A stretch of DNA of 43,200 bases from Alphaproteobacteria bacterium (lineage in GTDB: Bacteria > Pseudomonadota > Alphaproteobacteria > UBA9655), in the NCBI GenBank assembly GCA_019748065.1, contig JAIEQB010000053.1:1-43200 (forward strand). The letters are read 5' to 3'. Each line of letters starts with the position of its first letter. Within the stretch, counting starts at the first letter, position 1. The translations under genes were made by a program, and so were the position numbers. The notes under the pieces were generated by a model. The model was not told the DNA's origin. It saw only the letters and a list, made by a program, of their open reading frames with translations, and did not search any database. Shown piece after piece: positions 25,137 through 34,249 of the stretch.

Positions 25137-25928
25137 ATGACAAAAAAAATGACATCAAAGTTCATTCTTCAGGATATTTACAAACGCTTCGGGGATAAGT
25201 CTGTATTGGAAGGTGTAGATTTAAATGTCTTTACGGGTGAATCTCTTGTTATTATTGGAGGGTCAGGGACAGGAAAGTCGGTTCTCCTTAAGTGCCTTTT
25301 AGGCTTGATTCCCGTTGATAGGGGAAGCATTGAAATGGATGAACGGGAGATCACCCAGGAGACCCTCCTTCAACATGAGGAACGCCTTCAGGATATTGGC
25401 GTGATGTTCCAAGGCTCAGCCCTTTTTGATAGCTTGAAAGTCTGGGAAAACGTGGCCTTTCGTCTGATCAATGCCCAACATATGGATCGCAAGCGTGCCA
25501 AGGAAATTGCTCTTGAAAAATTAGCTGCCGTGGGCCTTACGGAAAAGGTGGGTGAGCTGTCTCCTGCAGAAATTTCAGGAGGCATGCAAAGGCGCGTGGC
25601 CTTGGCCCGTGCCATTGCGACCCAACCCCATGTTCTCTTTTTTGATGAGCCCACTTCCGGTCTCGACCCCATTTTCAGCAGCGTCATCAATGAGCTGATT
25701 CGCAACTGCGTCAAAGAATTAGGCGCAACGGCTATCACGATAACCCACGATATGAGCAGTGCTCGGCGCATTGGCGATCGCATAGCCATGCTTTATGGCG
25801 GTAAAATTATTTGGTGCGGCAAGGCTGAAGACATCGACAACTGCGACAATCCCTATGTCCAACAATTTATTCATGGCCAAGCCAAGGGCCCTATTCAACT
25901 TGAAACCGATGCAAGGCATGTTGCCTAA
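25137..25928 (+). CDS. mlaF: MlaF-family lipid ABC transporter ATP-binding protein
   Basis: ATPase partner of MlaE, 263 residues. Walker A GGSGTGKS (41-48), signature ISGGMQRRVALARA, Walker B VLFFDEPTSGLDP and H-loop ITHD. The ISGGM form of the signature is characteristic of MlaF. Its stop overlaps the radA start (TAATG), so it is in one transcript with alr, mlaE and radA. Confidence 0.94.
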   Translation: MTKKMTSKFILQDIYKRFGDKSVLEGVDLNVFTGESLVIIGGSGTGKSVLLKCLLGLIPVDRGSIEMDEREITQETLLQHEERLQDIGVMFQGSALFDSLKVWENVAFRLINAQHMDRKRAKEIALEKLAAVGLTEKVGELSPAEISGGMQRRVALARAIATQPHVLFFDEPTSGLDPIFSSVINELIRNCVKELGATAITITHDMSSARRIGDRIAMLYGGKIIWCGKAEDIDNCDNPYVQQFIHGQAKGPIQLETDARHVA

Positions 25929-27307
25929 TGGCTAAAACTACGACTCACTATGTTTGCCAATCTTGTGGGAGTTGTTTTCCCAAATGGTCAGGAAAATGCG
26001 AAGGTTGTCACGGCTGGAATACGCTGATTGAAGAGGCCACCGTTACTGCCTTTCAAAAGAAAACTACCCTCAAAGCGCAGAAAATTAACTTTACATCCCT
26101 TGAGGATAGCTCCCCTCCCTTGCCTCGCTTTTTATCAGGTATGAACGAATTTGATCGCGTGTGTGGAGGTGGCCTTGTGCCTGGTTCTGTTTTGCTAGTA
26201 GGCGGCGACCCTGGCATCGGAAAATCAACCCTTTTGCTTCAAGTCGCAGCTCTGATAAGTGGAAAAACGAGTTGTGTTTATATCTCAGGCGAAGAAGCAG
26301 CTGATCAAGTCCGTCTCCGCGCCCGGCGGCTTCAAGTGGCTCAATCCCCTGTTCAGCTTGCCACGACAACTCATATTGGTGACATTTTAAAATCCCTCCA
26401 TAAGGAAGGCCCTGTAGTTGCCATTATCGATTCCATCCAAACCATGTACGTCGATCATCTGGATGCCGCTCCCGGCAGCGTTTCCCAGGTACGCGCAAGC
26501 GCTCATGAGCTGATTCGTTTTGCAAAGAAATATGGAGTGGCTATCATTATTGTGGGGCACGTCACCAAGGAAGGCCTTATTGCCGGCCCGCGCGTGCTTG
26601 AGCACATGGTGGATACGGTCCTTTATTTTGAAGGGGAGAGGGGGCATCATTTCCGCATCCTGCGCTCCGTGAAGAATCGTTTTGGACCTACCGATGAGAT
26701 TGGCGTTTTTGAAATGACAGACAAGGGGCTGCAGGAAGTCTCCAACCCCTCCGCCCTGTTCCTCCCCCACCGGACAGAGGATGTCTCGGGATCCTGCGTT
26801 TTTGCTGGCATTGAAGGCACCCGCCCCCTTCTAGTGGAAATTCAAAGTCTGATCGCGCCTTCTTCCCTAGCAACCCCAAGGCGAGCTGTTGTGGGATGGG
26901 ATTCGGGCCGTCTTTCCATGATTTTAGCTGTCCTTGAGACAAGGTGTGGCCTTACCTGCGGCAATAGGGATGTGTTCTTGAATGTGGCGGGAGGCCTCCG
27001 GATTTCTGAGCCCGCAGCCGACCTTGCTGTTGCAGCTTCTCTCCTCTCTTCCCTGGCCAATACTCCTCTCCCCCATGATGCCATCTTTTTTGGAGAAGTG
27101 GGCCTTTCAGGGGAAATTCGCCCCATCAACCAACAAGAAGCCCGCCTTAAAGAAGCCTTCAAGTTGGGCTTTAAAAGTGCCTTCGTTCCTAAAACGGTCA
27201 AACCCTACTCATTTTCTGAAATGCCCTTGATTCCGCTTGCACATATCTCAGAACTTGCTCATTATTTAGAGGTAAAACCAAAGCAACGGCGAGCTTACGG
27301 AGGATAA
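25928..27307 (+). CDS. radA: DNA repair protein RadA (Sms)
   Basis: A RecA-like branch-migration ATPase/helicase for recombinational repair, 459 residues. The zinc finger uses C10, C13, C24 and C27. Walker A is GGDPGIGKST (92-101), the RadA-specific motif KNRFG is present, and the C-terminal Lon-like domain is complete (GEVGLSGEIRPI). It is followed after one base by cvpA, the usual alphaproteobacterial arrangement. Confidence 0.96.
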   Translation: MAKTTTHYVCQSCGSCFPKWSGKCEGCHGWNTLIEEATVTAFQKKTTLKAQKINFTSLEDSSPPLPRFLSGMNEFDRVCGGGLVPGSVLLVGGDPGIGKSTLLLQVAALISGKTSCVYISGEEAADQVRLRARRLQVAQSPVQLATTTHIGDILKSLHKEGPVVAIIDSIQTMYVDHLDAAPGSVSQVRASAHELIRFAKKYGVAIIIVGHVTKEGLIAGPRVLEHMVDTVLYFEGERGHHFRILRSVKNRFGPTDEIGVFEMTDKGLQEVSNPSALFLPHRTEDVSGSCVFAGIEGTRPLLVEIQSLIAPSSLATPRRAVVGWDSGRLSMILAVLETRCGLTCGNRDVFLNVAGGLRISEPAADLAVAASLLSSLANTPLPHDAIFFGEVGLSGEIRPINQQEARLKEAFKLGFKSAFVPKTVKPYSFSEMPLIPLAHISELAHYLEVKPKQRRAYGG

Positions 27308-27308
27308 C

Positions 27309-28004
27309 ATGCTATCTTCAGCTTTTAATAGCGTTGATCTTGCCATTCTGATCCTCATTGGTCTTTCCATTTTGATTGGCGTCCTGCGCGGCGCAACCCG
27401 TGAAGTTTTAGGCATTGCTGGGTGGATTGGCGCCTTTGCCGTTGTCTTTTATGGGCTTCCTCTTTTTCGCCCCTTAGGGCGACAGTATATCCACAGTCCT
27501 ATGATTGCTGATGCTGTGGTCGCAGGCATCCTCTTTATCTGTTCTCTTGCTGTTTTTATCCTCATTAGTCGCCTAATTTCCTCAAGCGTAAAGGGCAGCA
27601 TTTTTGGCAGTCTGGATCGTTCCTTGGGACTGGTCTTTGGATTTGTGCGTGGGGTTGTCTTTATTTGTGTTGCCTTTCTTCTCCTAAGCCTTTATTACTC
27701 GCCCGCTCAAATTCCTGAAATCATTCTTTCAGCCCGCTTTACGCCCTGGATCATGCAAGGAGCTGATGAAGTCAAGCGAATCATCCCCCACGACTACTTG
27801 CCCCAAGATCTCACTCAGCCTACCATTAACCCCTTGGATGCCAAAGATCTGATTGAAAATAGCCTTCCTTCCCTTGAAGAGACGGTCAAAAATTTGTCGA
27901 CCTTAAGGCCTGTATCCCCAAAGAAACCTACGGAAAACAACAAAGAGATAGAAACGCTGATCGATTCAACAAAGCCTGATGATGATGTGAACCTTCAACA
28001 TTAA
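27309..28004 (+). CDS. cvpA: CvpA family membrane protein
   Basis: A 231-residue inner-membrane protein with four hydrophobic segments (LAILILIGLSILIGVLRGA at the start; GLVFGFVRGVVFICVAFLLL later). CvpA was named for colicin V production and is tied to envelope maintenance; its molecular role is unclear. In many alphaproteobacteria purF follows; here it does not. The last 140 nt of the gene are duplicated as a decayed fragment at 30200-30336, beyond the lipase gene. Confidence 0.9.
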   Translation: MLSSAFNSVDLAILILIGLSILIGVLRGATREVLGIAGWIGAFAVVFYGLPLFRPLGRQYIHSPMIADAVVAGILFICSLAVFILISRLISSSVKGSIFGSLDRSLGLVFGFVRGVVFICVAFLLLSLYYSPAQIPEIILSARFTPWIMQGADEVKRIIPHDYLPQDLTQPTINPLDAKDLIENSLPSLEETVKNLSTLRPVSPKKPTENNKEIETLIDSTKPDDDVNLQH

Positions 28005-28077
28005 AAATGAAAAAACAAACATAATATTAAACTACAACTGGCTAAATCCGGAGACTTTTCCTAATAACCTATTTTAA

Positions 28078-28099
28078 GCCCCCAGTCATTACTGGAGGC
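28078..28099. other. Hairpin in the cvpA-lipase intergenic gap
   Basis: GCCCCCAGT-CATT-ACTGGAGGC pairs at eight of nine positions. It lies between two convergent genes (cvpA stop 28004, lipase stop 28126) and could slow polymerase from either side, but neither flank has the T-tract of a classic terminator. Confidence 0.35.
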
Positions 28100-28125
28100 C
28101 CGACCATTGAGAATTAAACATAAGT

Positions 28126-30123
28126 TCAGTGTGTTTTTGTTGTGGGGGGTAGGGTTTTTTCTTTTAGCTGTGTACTTGTACTTATCTGTGTGCTTGTACT
28201 TATACTTTCATTACTAAGCATACTTTGTGACAAAATCGAGCTCAAGAACATGCTCTCAGCGGCAATACGAGCTTGTATAGCAGCAAAGTCATCAGAAATT
28301 TGTTCCACATAAGTTTTCCATGCCTTATCACTTTTCAGACTCTCAATAAATTCTTTCTTTTCTTTAATTCTATTATCAAATTCTTTATATTTTTCAAGAA
28401 GCTGCTGCATTTCTAAGGGAGTTGCAGTTTCCGGAGTGACTTTAGAAATTTGCTGGGCAAGTTTTCTAAAGTCTCTCATAATATCTTCACTCTCCTTTTG
28501 TTGTTTTTGAATATAAGATTGGTATTCATCCTCAAAGACTGCAGCACTTAACTGATCTTGGACGGCTAGATTAACAAAGGCTTGGTGAGCTTCTATGGAA
28601 ATCTGGCCGATTGTTGTTTCAATTTCTTTTTCTTCATTGTGCAGATCAGAGACAAGTTTAAGCTGAGCTTTTAAGGGGCTCATACTTTTTTCCCAGTCTT
28701 CAAATACCTTCTCCGCAGCGTGATAGTAATCATCTGAACTATGTGGATTAATTCGGACAGGAAGTTCCATGGTACCATTGACATCATAGAGGAGAGACGT
28801 GTCTCTTTTAACGGTTACACCTCCAGGAGCTGTTTTCCAAAACACAAGGGCAGGAACAGGATCGTAACTATGAGCGAAACGAAGGACATTCCCTTCGCCA
28901 ATACGTTGTGTATAATTTTCTAAAGTATTTGCATTGACGGTATTGGGAGCTCCAAATGTCATAATCCCCAAATTAACTTTAATTCCCATACTCTCAGCAA
29001 TTTCTTTTGCAGCCGCTGAGAAAATTTCACCCAACGACCCTCCAAGACTATGCCCAGTTCCAACAAGGGTAAGGGTTTCGTTGGGGTTCGTTCCTTTATA
29101 TTGCGTGAGCCAAGATTTCATAAAGGAAAAAAAAGAATCCGCATTATCATCAAAGTGCGATCCAAATCCACTATGAAAACTAATATTGCTGAGGAGCCCA
29201 TGACTTTTACTTAGCTTGCGGTTCATTCCCAGAATATTTTTTCCCCAGTCCATCCATGATTTTGACCCCGCAAACGAAAGAACTAACTTGTGATTGTCTT
29301 TATCATAGGCAGCAGCTCCGGAAAATTCACCATTGTTTCGATGAAAAACGCCTTCAATACCATATTTCATCCCTTGAAGATTACGAGAAAAAACGTTTCT
29401 TGCTTCCTCTAGAAATGCTGTGTTTTCAACTGATTTTTTAGCTTGTAATTCACTAACTTCTGTTTCAACCGTTGTGATTCGAACATTAATCGCTCTTTGG
29501 ACATCTGTAACTCCTGCTTGTTTATCAAGAACTATTCCAAATATTTTTAGAGATGTTTTAAGAGATTCAAAGTCTTTAACGTTAGAAGATTTTGGGATAC
29601 TTGCGAGTTTTTCTTGAAGCATTGAAATTTCATCTAACTTTGTAGAAATTTCGCGATCAAGTTTTGTCACCTGTGACGGCGTTTTTCCTAAGGACTTTTT
29701 TTGATCAATGTCATAAACAAGAGCACTGAGATTTGCATATTCTTTGGCATCTTGTTTTGTGACTGTATTTAAAAAGCAATTTGAATTTTTGAGTATATCT
29801 GTAGAGTCCGTTGTAAACCCTGCTTCTTTAGCAAACCTATCAAGTTTTTCTTGTTCTTCTGTAATCTCATCCTGAATTCTTTGTCTCTTCTTACTGGCTT
29901 CTGTATATTCTTCTCCTTTTTTATTAAGATATTTTACAAGCTCTACTCGCTCCTCAAAATGTATTTTTTGAAGAGGTTTTAGATCAAATTTTGGTCCAAT
30001 GGGTTTGGATATAGATATTTTATCCTCATCCATATACGTAGGTTTAGCATATGCAGTAGTAAATCCACTAATAAGCATAGAAACGCCAGCTGTACGGAAG
30101 AGTAATTTTTTAAAATCAATCAT
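28126..30123 (-). CDS. Exported class 3 lipase with coiled-coil flanks
   Basis: A 665-residue protein with an N-terminal signal peptide (LLFRTAGVSMLISGFTTAYA), long charged helices predicted as coiled coil at about 50-240, a Lipase_3 domain at about 245-480 and a second helical/coiled-coil region to the end. The catalytic triad is readable: S359 in GTGHSLGGS, D421 in SYDPVPA and H461 or H468 in INPHSSDDYYH. FGAPN after the nucleophile is a further lipase mark. The tail has a short STSTQ repeat. The enzyme should cleave ester bonds in lipids outside the cytoplasm, possibly of host membranes (inference). It sits in a cvpA-derived duplication and has no same-strand partner. Confidence 0.85.
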   Translation of the reverse strand: MIDFKKLLFRTAGVSMLISGFTTAYAKPTYMDEDKISISKPIGPKFDLKPLQKIHFEERVELVKYLNKKGEEYTEASKKRQRIQDEITEEQEKLDRFAKEAGFTTDSTDILKNSNCFLNTVTKQDAKEYANLSALVYDIDQKKSLGKTPSQVTKLDREISTKLDEISMLQEKLASIPKSSNVKDFESLKTSLKIFGIVLDKQAGVTDVQRAINVRITTVETEVSELQAKKSVENTAFLEEARNVFSRNLQGMKYGIEGVFHRNNGEFSGAAAYDKDNHKLVLSFAGSKSWMDWGKNILGMNRKLSKSHGLLSNISFHSGFGSHFDDNADSFFSFMKSWLTQYKGTNPNETLTLVGTGHSLGGSLGEIFSAAAKEIAESMGIKVNLGIMTFGAPNTVNANTLENYTQRIGEGNVLRFAHSYDPVPALVFWKTAPGGVTVKRDTSLLYDVNGTMELPVRINPHSSDDYYHAAEKVFEDWEKSMSPLKAQLKLVSDLHNEEKEIETTIGQISIEAHQAFVNLAVQDQLSAAVFEDEYQSYIQKQQKESEDIMRDFRKLAQQISKVTPETATPLEMQQLLEKYKEFDNRIKEKKEFIESLKSDKAWKTYVEQISDDFAAIQARIAAESMFLSSILSQSMLSNESISTSTQISTSTQLKEKTLPPTTKTH

Positions 30124-30199
30124 AACATCACCTAAAATAAAAAATAAAAACCTTTACATTTAAATATTAACACTAAATGAATTAATAGTTTGTTAATTT

Positions 30200-30336
30200 A
30201 TTGAAAATAGCCTTTCTTCTCTTGAAGAGACGGTCAAAAATCTGTCGACCTTAAGGCCTGTGTCGCCGAAAAAACCTACGGAAAATAACAAAGAGATAGA
30301 AACTCTTGATCGACTCAACTACGCCGGATGATCATC
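30200..30336 (+). pseudogene. Decayed duplicate of the cvpA 3' end
   Basis: From 30200 (ATTGAAAATAGCCTT) the sequence follows cvpA 27852-27990 with about nine of ten bases the same, including GAAGAGACGGTCAAAAAT and GTCGACCTTAAGGCCTGT, then breaks frame by a one-base insertion near 30306. The rest of cvpA is missing. The region 30124-30393 holds nothing else I can support. Confidence 0.85.
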
Positions 30337-30393
30337 CTTAAAGCCCATGAAATCAGTATTGCTAAATAAGATTTATCCAGCCAGCTTCTTTTT

Positions 30394-31506
30394 TCATTCT
30401 TCTAAATACTGATATAAAAATTCAAGTCCTAAATTTTGAACACTCTTCTTATCTGTATTCGTCAATATCACAATCCCGATATCATGATCTGGTAAAAACC
30501 CTATAAAATTCCGAAAACCATTGAGCCATCCCGTATGAAAGACAACCCTTTCTTTGCCTATATTGAGGATTAACCAACCAAGGCCATACCAAACTTCATT
30601 TACAAACCCCCGTGGATCTTCATGACAATCGAACACTTCCTGAGACTGAATTGTTGGGGTATAGAGAGGTTTGAGCTCATCAGGTGAAATAAGGTGAGGA
30701 TACTTTCCGAGATAAAGTTGGATAAATCGAATCAGATCATCAAGAGAAGTATTCACCCCTGCTGATGCGGGAAATATATAATAAGAATGAGAATAATGGT
30801 CAGCAGGAGTCAGGGAGCCCATAACATTTTCCATATGGGGATAAGCTCGATCAGCCGCCTCCAACAAGGCAGGGAAGCCCAAACAGGCGCGATCCATTTT
30901 CAAGGGGCGAAAAAGGTAGTTCTCGAAAGAATATTGGAGTGAGCCCTTTGAAAGAGTCCTTATAATGTCTCCAATAAATCCATAGACTACGTTGTTGTAT
31001 TCAGCATAACTTCCTGGTTTTCTTAAAGGAAGTGTTTTCGCTAATTTTTCCCGTATATCTTTCATTGGGATATAGGATTCAATCATCTCTTCAAACCCTT
31101 CATAAGAAAGGCCAGAGGTATGATTAAGCATATTTTTAAGTGTGAGATCTTTGTGAATTTCTCTTTTGAAGAGATAGGGCTCGTATTGCCCCGGGTGATC
31201 CTTAAATGAACAAAGTCCCGCCTTTTGGAGGAGAGCGAGTACGGTCGCACTTATGGGTTTTGAGACTGACGCAAGCTGAAAAAGCGAGGACTCAGTGATA
31301 GGGTCTGAAAATCCTAAGCGTTTAACACCAATCCCTTTAGAATAATAAACCTGATCTCGACTCATAATCCCAACAGCCATCCCCGCCGTCTCTCCTTGCT
31401 CAACAGAATTGAGCAGTTTCTTTTCAAACGTCTGAATCGTTGTGTGAAGTTTTTTTATTTGGTCTGGCGATACTTTTAATGAATTAGAAAGAGGAGAACT
31501 TGTCAT
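30394..31506 (-). CDS. Serine beta-lactamase-like hydrolase (class C / AmpC-EstB fold)
   Basis: A 370-residue member of the beta-lactamase-related serine hydrolases. Nucleophile motif S80-V-S-K83 (QLASVSKPIS), second motif Y-N-N (AEYNNVVYGF) and third motif HTGW in place of KTG. Relatives include esterases, D-aminopeptidases and penicillin-binding proteins, so true beta-lactamase activity should not be assumed. No convincing signal peptide is visible; AAGGA lies 11 nt ahead of the chosen ATG 31506, and alternative starts at 31515 and 31548 add residues that do not form one. Confidence 0.85.
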   Translation of the reverse strand: MTSSPLSNSLKVSPDQIKKLHTTIQTFEKKLLNSVEQGETAGMAVGIMSRDQVYYSKGIGVKRLGFSDPITESSLFQLASVSKPISATVLALLQKAGLCSFKDHPGQYEPYLFKREIHKDLTLKNMLNHTSGLSYEGFEEMIESYIPMKDIREKLAKTLPLRKPGSYAEYNNVVYGFIGDIIRTLSKGSLQYSFENYLFRPLKMDRACLGFPALLEAADRAYPHMENVMGSLTPADHYSHSYYIFPASAGVNTSLDDLIRFIQLYLGKYPHLISPDELKPLYTPTIQSQEVFDCHEDPRGFVNEVWYGLGWLILNIGKERVVFHTGWLNGFRNFIGFLPDHDIGIVILTNTDKKSVQNLGLEFLYQYLEE

Positions 31507-31640
31507 AAAAAGCATTTTCCTTAAAAAAAGATGAGTATAGTATGGCATACTTGATCAATGAAAACTCCATTTTTTTCATTGATTCTAAGGAAGGCAACAC
31601 CTTATAGTGATCACCAATAAGTAAAATCAAAGGGCACTCC

Positions 31641-31934
31641 ATGGACGATTTTGATAGCGCAGCCAATCGAAAGCTTGAAGAGCTCTCGCATTTTTTTGAA
31701 GACTTCTGGCCTGAAGCGGACGTAGATCTTTTTGAAAGCAACCTTATGGTCAACCTTCCCGGAAAACGTCAATACCTCATCAACAAGCATGGGGTGACCC
31801 GTCAGATTTGGGTGTCATCTCCCTTTACGGGAGCCCATCATTTTAAGCATAAAGACGGCTCTTGGATTAGCACCCGCACGAATAAGTCAATTGAAGCCTT
31901 CCTCCAACATGAAAAAAACGCTCATGCTTCGTGA
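31641..31934 (+). CDS. cyaY: Frataxin-like iron-sulfur assembly protein
   Basis: A 97-residue frataxin that regulates or supplies iron during Fe-S cluster assembly. The acidic N-terminal helix (DDFDSAANRKLEELSHFFED, then FWPEADVD) is followed by the strands LMVNLPGKRQYLINKH and the invariant QIWVSSPFTG with HHF and W-rich ending (GSWIST). The form with QIWLSSP/QIWVSSP is close to mitochondrial frataxin. It overlaps the ABC exporter gene by 26 nt, so they are probably co-transcribed. Confidence 0.9.
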   Translation: MDDFDSAANRKLEELSHFFEDFWPEADVDLFESNLMVNLPGKRQYLINKHGVTRQIWVSSPFTGAHHFKHKDGSWISTRTNKSIEAFLQHEKNAHAS

Positions 31935-33702
31935 GCCCAGTTACCTTGACGCTGAAATCAAAGAGATCCGTATTGAGGGCAAAACCTTAAGCGTTCTACC
32001 GAAAATTTTGCCTTATATCCTGCGCTATCCGTGGCTTATCACAAAATCTCTCTTTGCGGTTGTGATCGCCTCTCTCACCGTCCTTGCCGTCGGGACTGGC
32101 CTTCGTTACTTTGTGGACTATGGTTTTTCAAACACCTCTTCCTTTGGCCTGACTTACGCTTTGCTTCTTCTCTTTATTATTGTTTGCGTTATGTCATTTT
32201 CTAGTTATGGGCGCCTTTTATGGGTGTCTCAGCTCAGCGAAAAAGCGATAGCTGATTTGCGTAAAGATCTTTTTTACCATCTCCTTAATTTGGATATCCC
32301 TTTTTATGAGCACACCCCTGTAGGTGAAATTCAATCACGCCTCACAACTGATACAACTCTTCTGCATATTATCCTGGGAACTTCCATTCCTATCGCTGTT
32401 CGCAACATCCTTATTATCACCGGCGGCCTGGGGATGTTACTTTTAACCAGCATATCCCTAACGGGAATTATTGCTGTTATCACACCACTTGTGCTTATCC
32501 CCATCCTTGTTTATGGCAAAAAAGTGCATCATTACTCACGCCTAGCTCAAGAGAAAACCGCAAAGGTCTCTACTCAGTTAGAGGAAACCTTAAGTGCTAT
32601 TCGTACGGTCTTTGCCTTTTCTCAAGAAGCCTACATGAGCCGCCTTTTTGCAGAGGAGGTGGACCAAACCTATCTGGCATCCCTCAAACGCATTAAGGCC
32701 CGCGCGCGCCTCACAGCCCTTGTGATGGTTCTTGTTTTTGGAGGTATTGGGATAGTGCTTTGGATGGGCGGTCAGCACGTTCTTCAAGGAGATATGACCC
32801 CTGGAGAGCTGTCAGCCTTCCTCTTTTATGCAGCCGCCGTTGGTGGCGCTGCCGGCTCTCTCAGTGAAATTCATGGGGATATTTTAAGGGCCGCAGGGGC
32901 CGTTGAAAGAATTTTCGAATTTTTGTCCATAAAACCTTCTCTTAAGAAGGTCTCCTCTCCCTTACCTCTCCCCTCACCCCATCAAGGACACCTTGAATTT
33001 CAAAATATTTCTTTTACCTATCCCTCCCGTCCCGATAGAAAAATCCTCAAAAATATCTCCTTTGAAGCAAAACGTGGAGAAACCGTTGCCCTTGTTGGCC
33101 CCTCAGGTGTTGGAAAAACAACAATTTTTAATCTTCTTCTGCGGTTTTATGACCCTTCCGAAGGAGCCATTCTTCTCGACGGCCTTCCCATTAACAAGCT
33201 TGATATTCATACCCTTCGGGGGCAAATTGGTCTTGTTCCTCAAGATCCGGTTTTATTTAGCGCAAATTTTTATGAAAACATTCGCTTTGGAAAGCTGGAT
33301 GCTACTCATGAGGAAATTCAGGAAGCCGCAAAAGCAGCCTATGCTGATGAATTTATTGAATCACTCCCCAATGGATATTACACCCATTTAGGGCAAAAAG
33401 GGGTCGCTCTTTCTGGAGGTCAAAGACAACGCATTGCCATTGCCCGCGCTATCCTTAAAAACCCTACTCTTCTGCTTCTTGATGAGGCCACAAGTGCTTT
33501 GGATTCAGAAAGTGAGGAGATGGTCCAAAAAGCCCTCAAAGCCCTCAAACACAACCGCACCACCCTTGTTATCGCCCACCGTACCTCCACCATCAAAAAG
33601 GCAGACCGGGTGATCCTTTTAAGTAAGGGCCAAATTGCGGCGACAGGCTCACCCGACATCTTGAAAGAAGAGAAGCAGAATTATACCCACCTGGCGGGGT
33701 AA
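31909..33702 (+). CDS. ABC exporter, fused membrane and ATPase domains (MsbA/ABCB type)
   Basis: A 597-residue half-transporter with six transmembrane helices in residues 30-310 and a C-terminal ATPase: Walker A GPSGVGKTTIFNLL, Q-loop VPQDPVLFSANFYENI, signature LSGGQRQRIAIARAIL, Walker B LLLLDEATSALDSES and H-loop IAHR. It should work as a homodimer exporting lipid or a hydrophobic compound. The ATG at 31909 lies inside cyaY; an ATG at 31924 is also possible and no clear ribosome site decides it. In alphaproteobacteria such genes resemble mitochondrial ABCB10-type exporters. Confidence 0.88.
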   Translation: MKKTLMLREPSYLDAEIKEIRIEGKTLSVLPKILPYILRYPWLITKSLFAVVIASLTVLAVGTGLRYFVDYGFSNTSSFGLTYALLLLFIIVCVMSFSSYGRLLWVSQLSEKAIADLRKDLFYHLLNLDIPFYEHTPVGEIQSRLTTDTTLLHIILGTSIPIAVRNILIITGGLGMLLLTSISLTGIIAVITPLVLIPILVYGKKVHHYSRLAQEKTAKVSTQLEETLSAIRTVFAFSQEAYMSRLFAEEVDQTYLASLKRIKARARLTALVMVLVFGGIGIVLWMGGQHVLQGDMTPGELSAFLFYAAAVGGAAGSLSEIHGDILRAAGAVERIFEFLSIKPSLKKVSSPLPLPSPHQGHLEFQNISFTYPSRPDRKILKNISFEAKRGETVALVGPSGVGKTTIFNLLLRFYDPSEGAILLDGLPINKLDIHTLRGQIGLVPQDPVLFSANFYENIRFGKLDATHEEIQEAAKAAYADEFIESLPNGYYTHLGQKGVALSGGQRQRIAIARAILKNPTLLLLDEATSALDSESEEMVQKALKALKHNRTTLVIAHRTSTIKKADRVILLSKGQIAATGSPDILKEEKQNYTHLAG

Positions 33703-33797
33703 ACACTATACATTCTAAAAGAGCGCACAGTAAGCATCTAAAACTTAAGGAACGCAAGGAAATCTGATAAACTGCCATTCTTAAAAATAAAAAAAGG

Positions 33798-33870
33798 ATG
33801 GCAGAAAAATGAATGCTGGGTTGAATTTAAAGAAATATTTGGAAGTATAAATGATCCCCGCATTGAATCC
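33798..33870 (+). pseudogene. Start of an ISAs1-type transposase, frameshifted scrap
   Basis: Reading MAEK and then, after a one-base slip, ECWVEFKEIFGSINDPRIES gives the opening of an ISAs1/H-repeat transposase, in which a helix ending F-x-x-I-x-D-P-R is characteristic. The match ends there and unrelated GC-rich repeat sequence follows. AAAGGATGG retains a start codon. Recognition is from memory over about 22 residues. Confidence 0.45.
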
Positions 33871-33933
33871 CTTCAGGTTATATTCCCCGCAGCTTGCTAC
33901 GATGACTTTTCTTAAGCAGACCGATCCGAAGGA

Positions 33934-33980
33934 AAAATTCCCGTAATGCTCCGCCGGCTTGCCGCGGGATAGGGAATTTT
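33934..33980. repeat. Palindromic repeat remnant
   Basis: AAAATTCCC (33934-33942) and GGGAATTTT (33972-33980) are perfect inverted arms; between them CCGGCTTGCCG forms an inner hairpin. A related piece TTCCCCGCAGCTTGC lies just upstream (33882). Region 33703-33797 has no gene. Confidence 0.5.
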
Positions 33981-33992
33981 AGGTCTGTGTGT

Positions 33993-34249
33993 TTAAAAAT
34001 CATAAAATCCCTTTGTTACATATTTGCTAGGAGGAGAGAGAAGTATCTTACATAAATGAGATGTTCTCATATAGAGCACGCCATCGTGTTCACCTTCTTC
34101 AGTAACGCCAGATAGACACTCTTGATTGAATTCATCTGGATCTTCATTTGCAACTTCACTGACTCTAGAACAACTCGCTAGATTTACTTCATCTGAGGCT
34201 AGGTCTGGATCTTCATCTCTAATGATTATAGAATGACCAGCTTTTTTGA
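33993..34249 (-). other. Open frame continuing the Ser-rich repeat protein in another reading frame
   Basis: After the stop of the 34250-35308 gene, a frame shifted by one base stays open for about 86 codons on the same strand and ends at TAA 33993. It reads acidic, ordinary protein: KKAGHSIIIRDEDPDLASDE, later EDPDEFNQECLSG and LLSPPSKYVTKGFYDF. It has no start codon of its own near the beginning. The switch point lies in the AGC/AGT-rich tail. It may be the original C-terminus, detached by a frameshift. Confidence 0.45.

Noticed and set aside
30394-31506. Antibiotic-resistance beta-lactamase
   Set aside because: The motifs fit a broad serine hydrolase family; HTG replaces KTG and no signal peptide is visible, so resistance is not supported.
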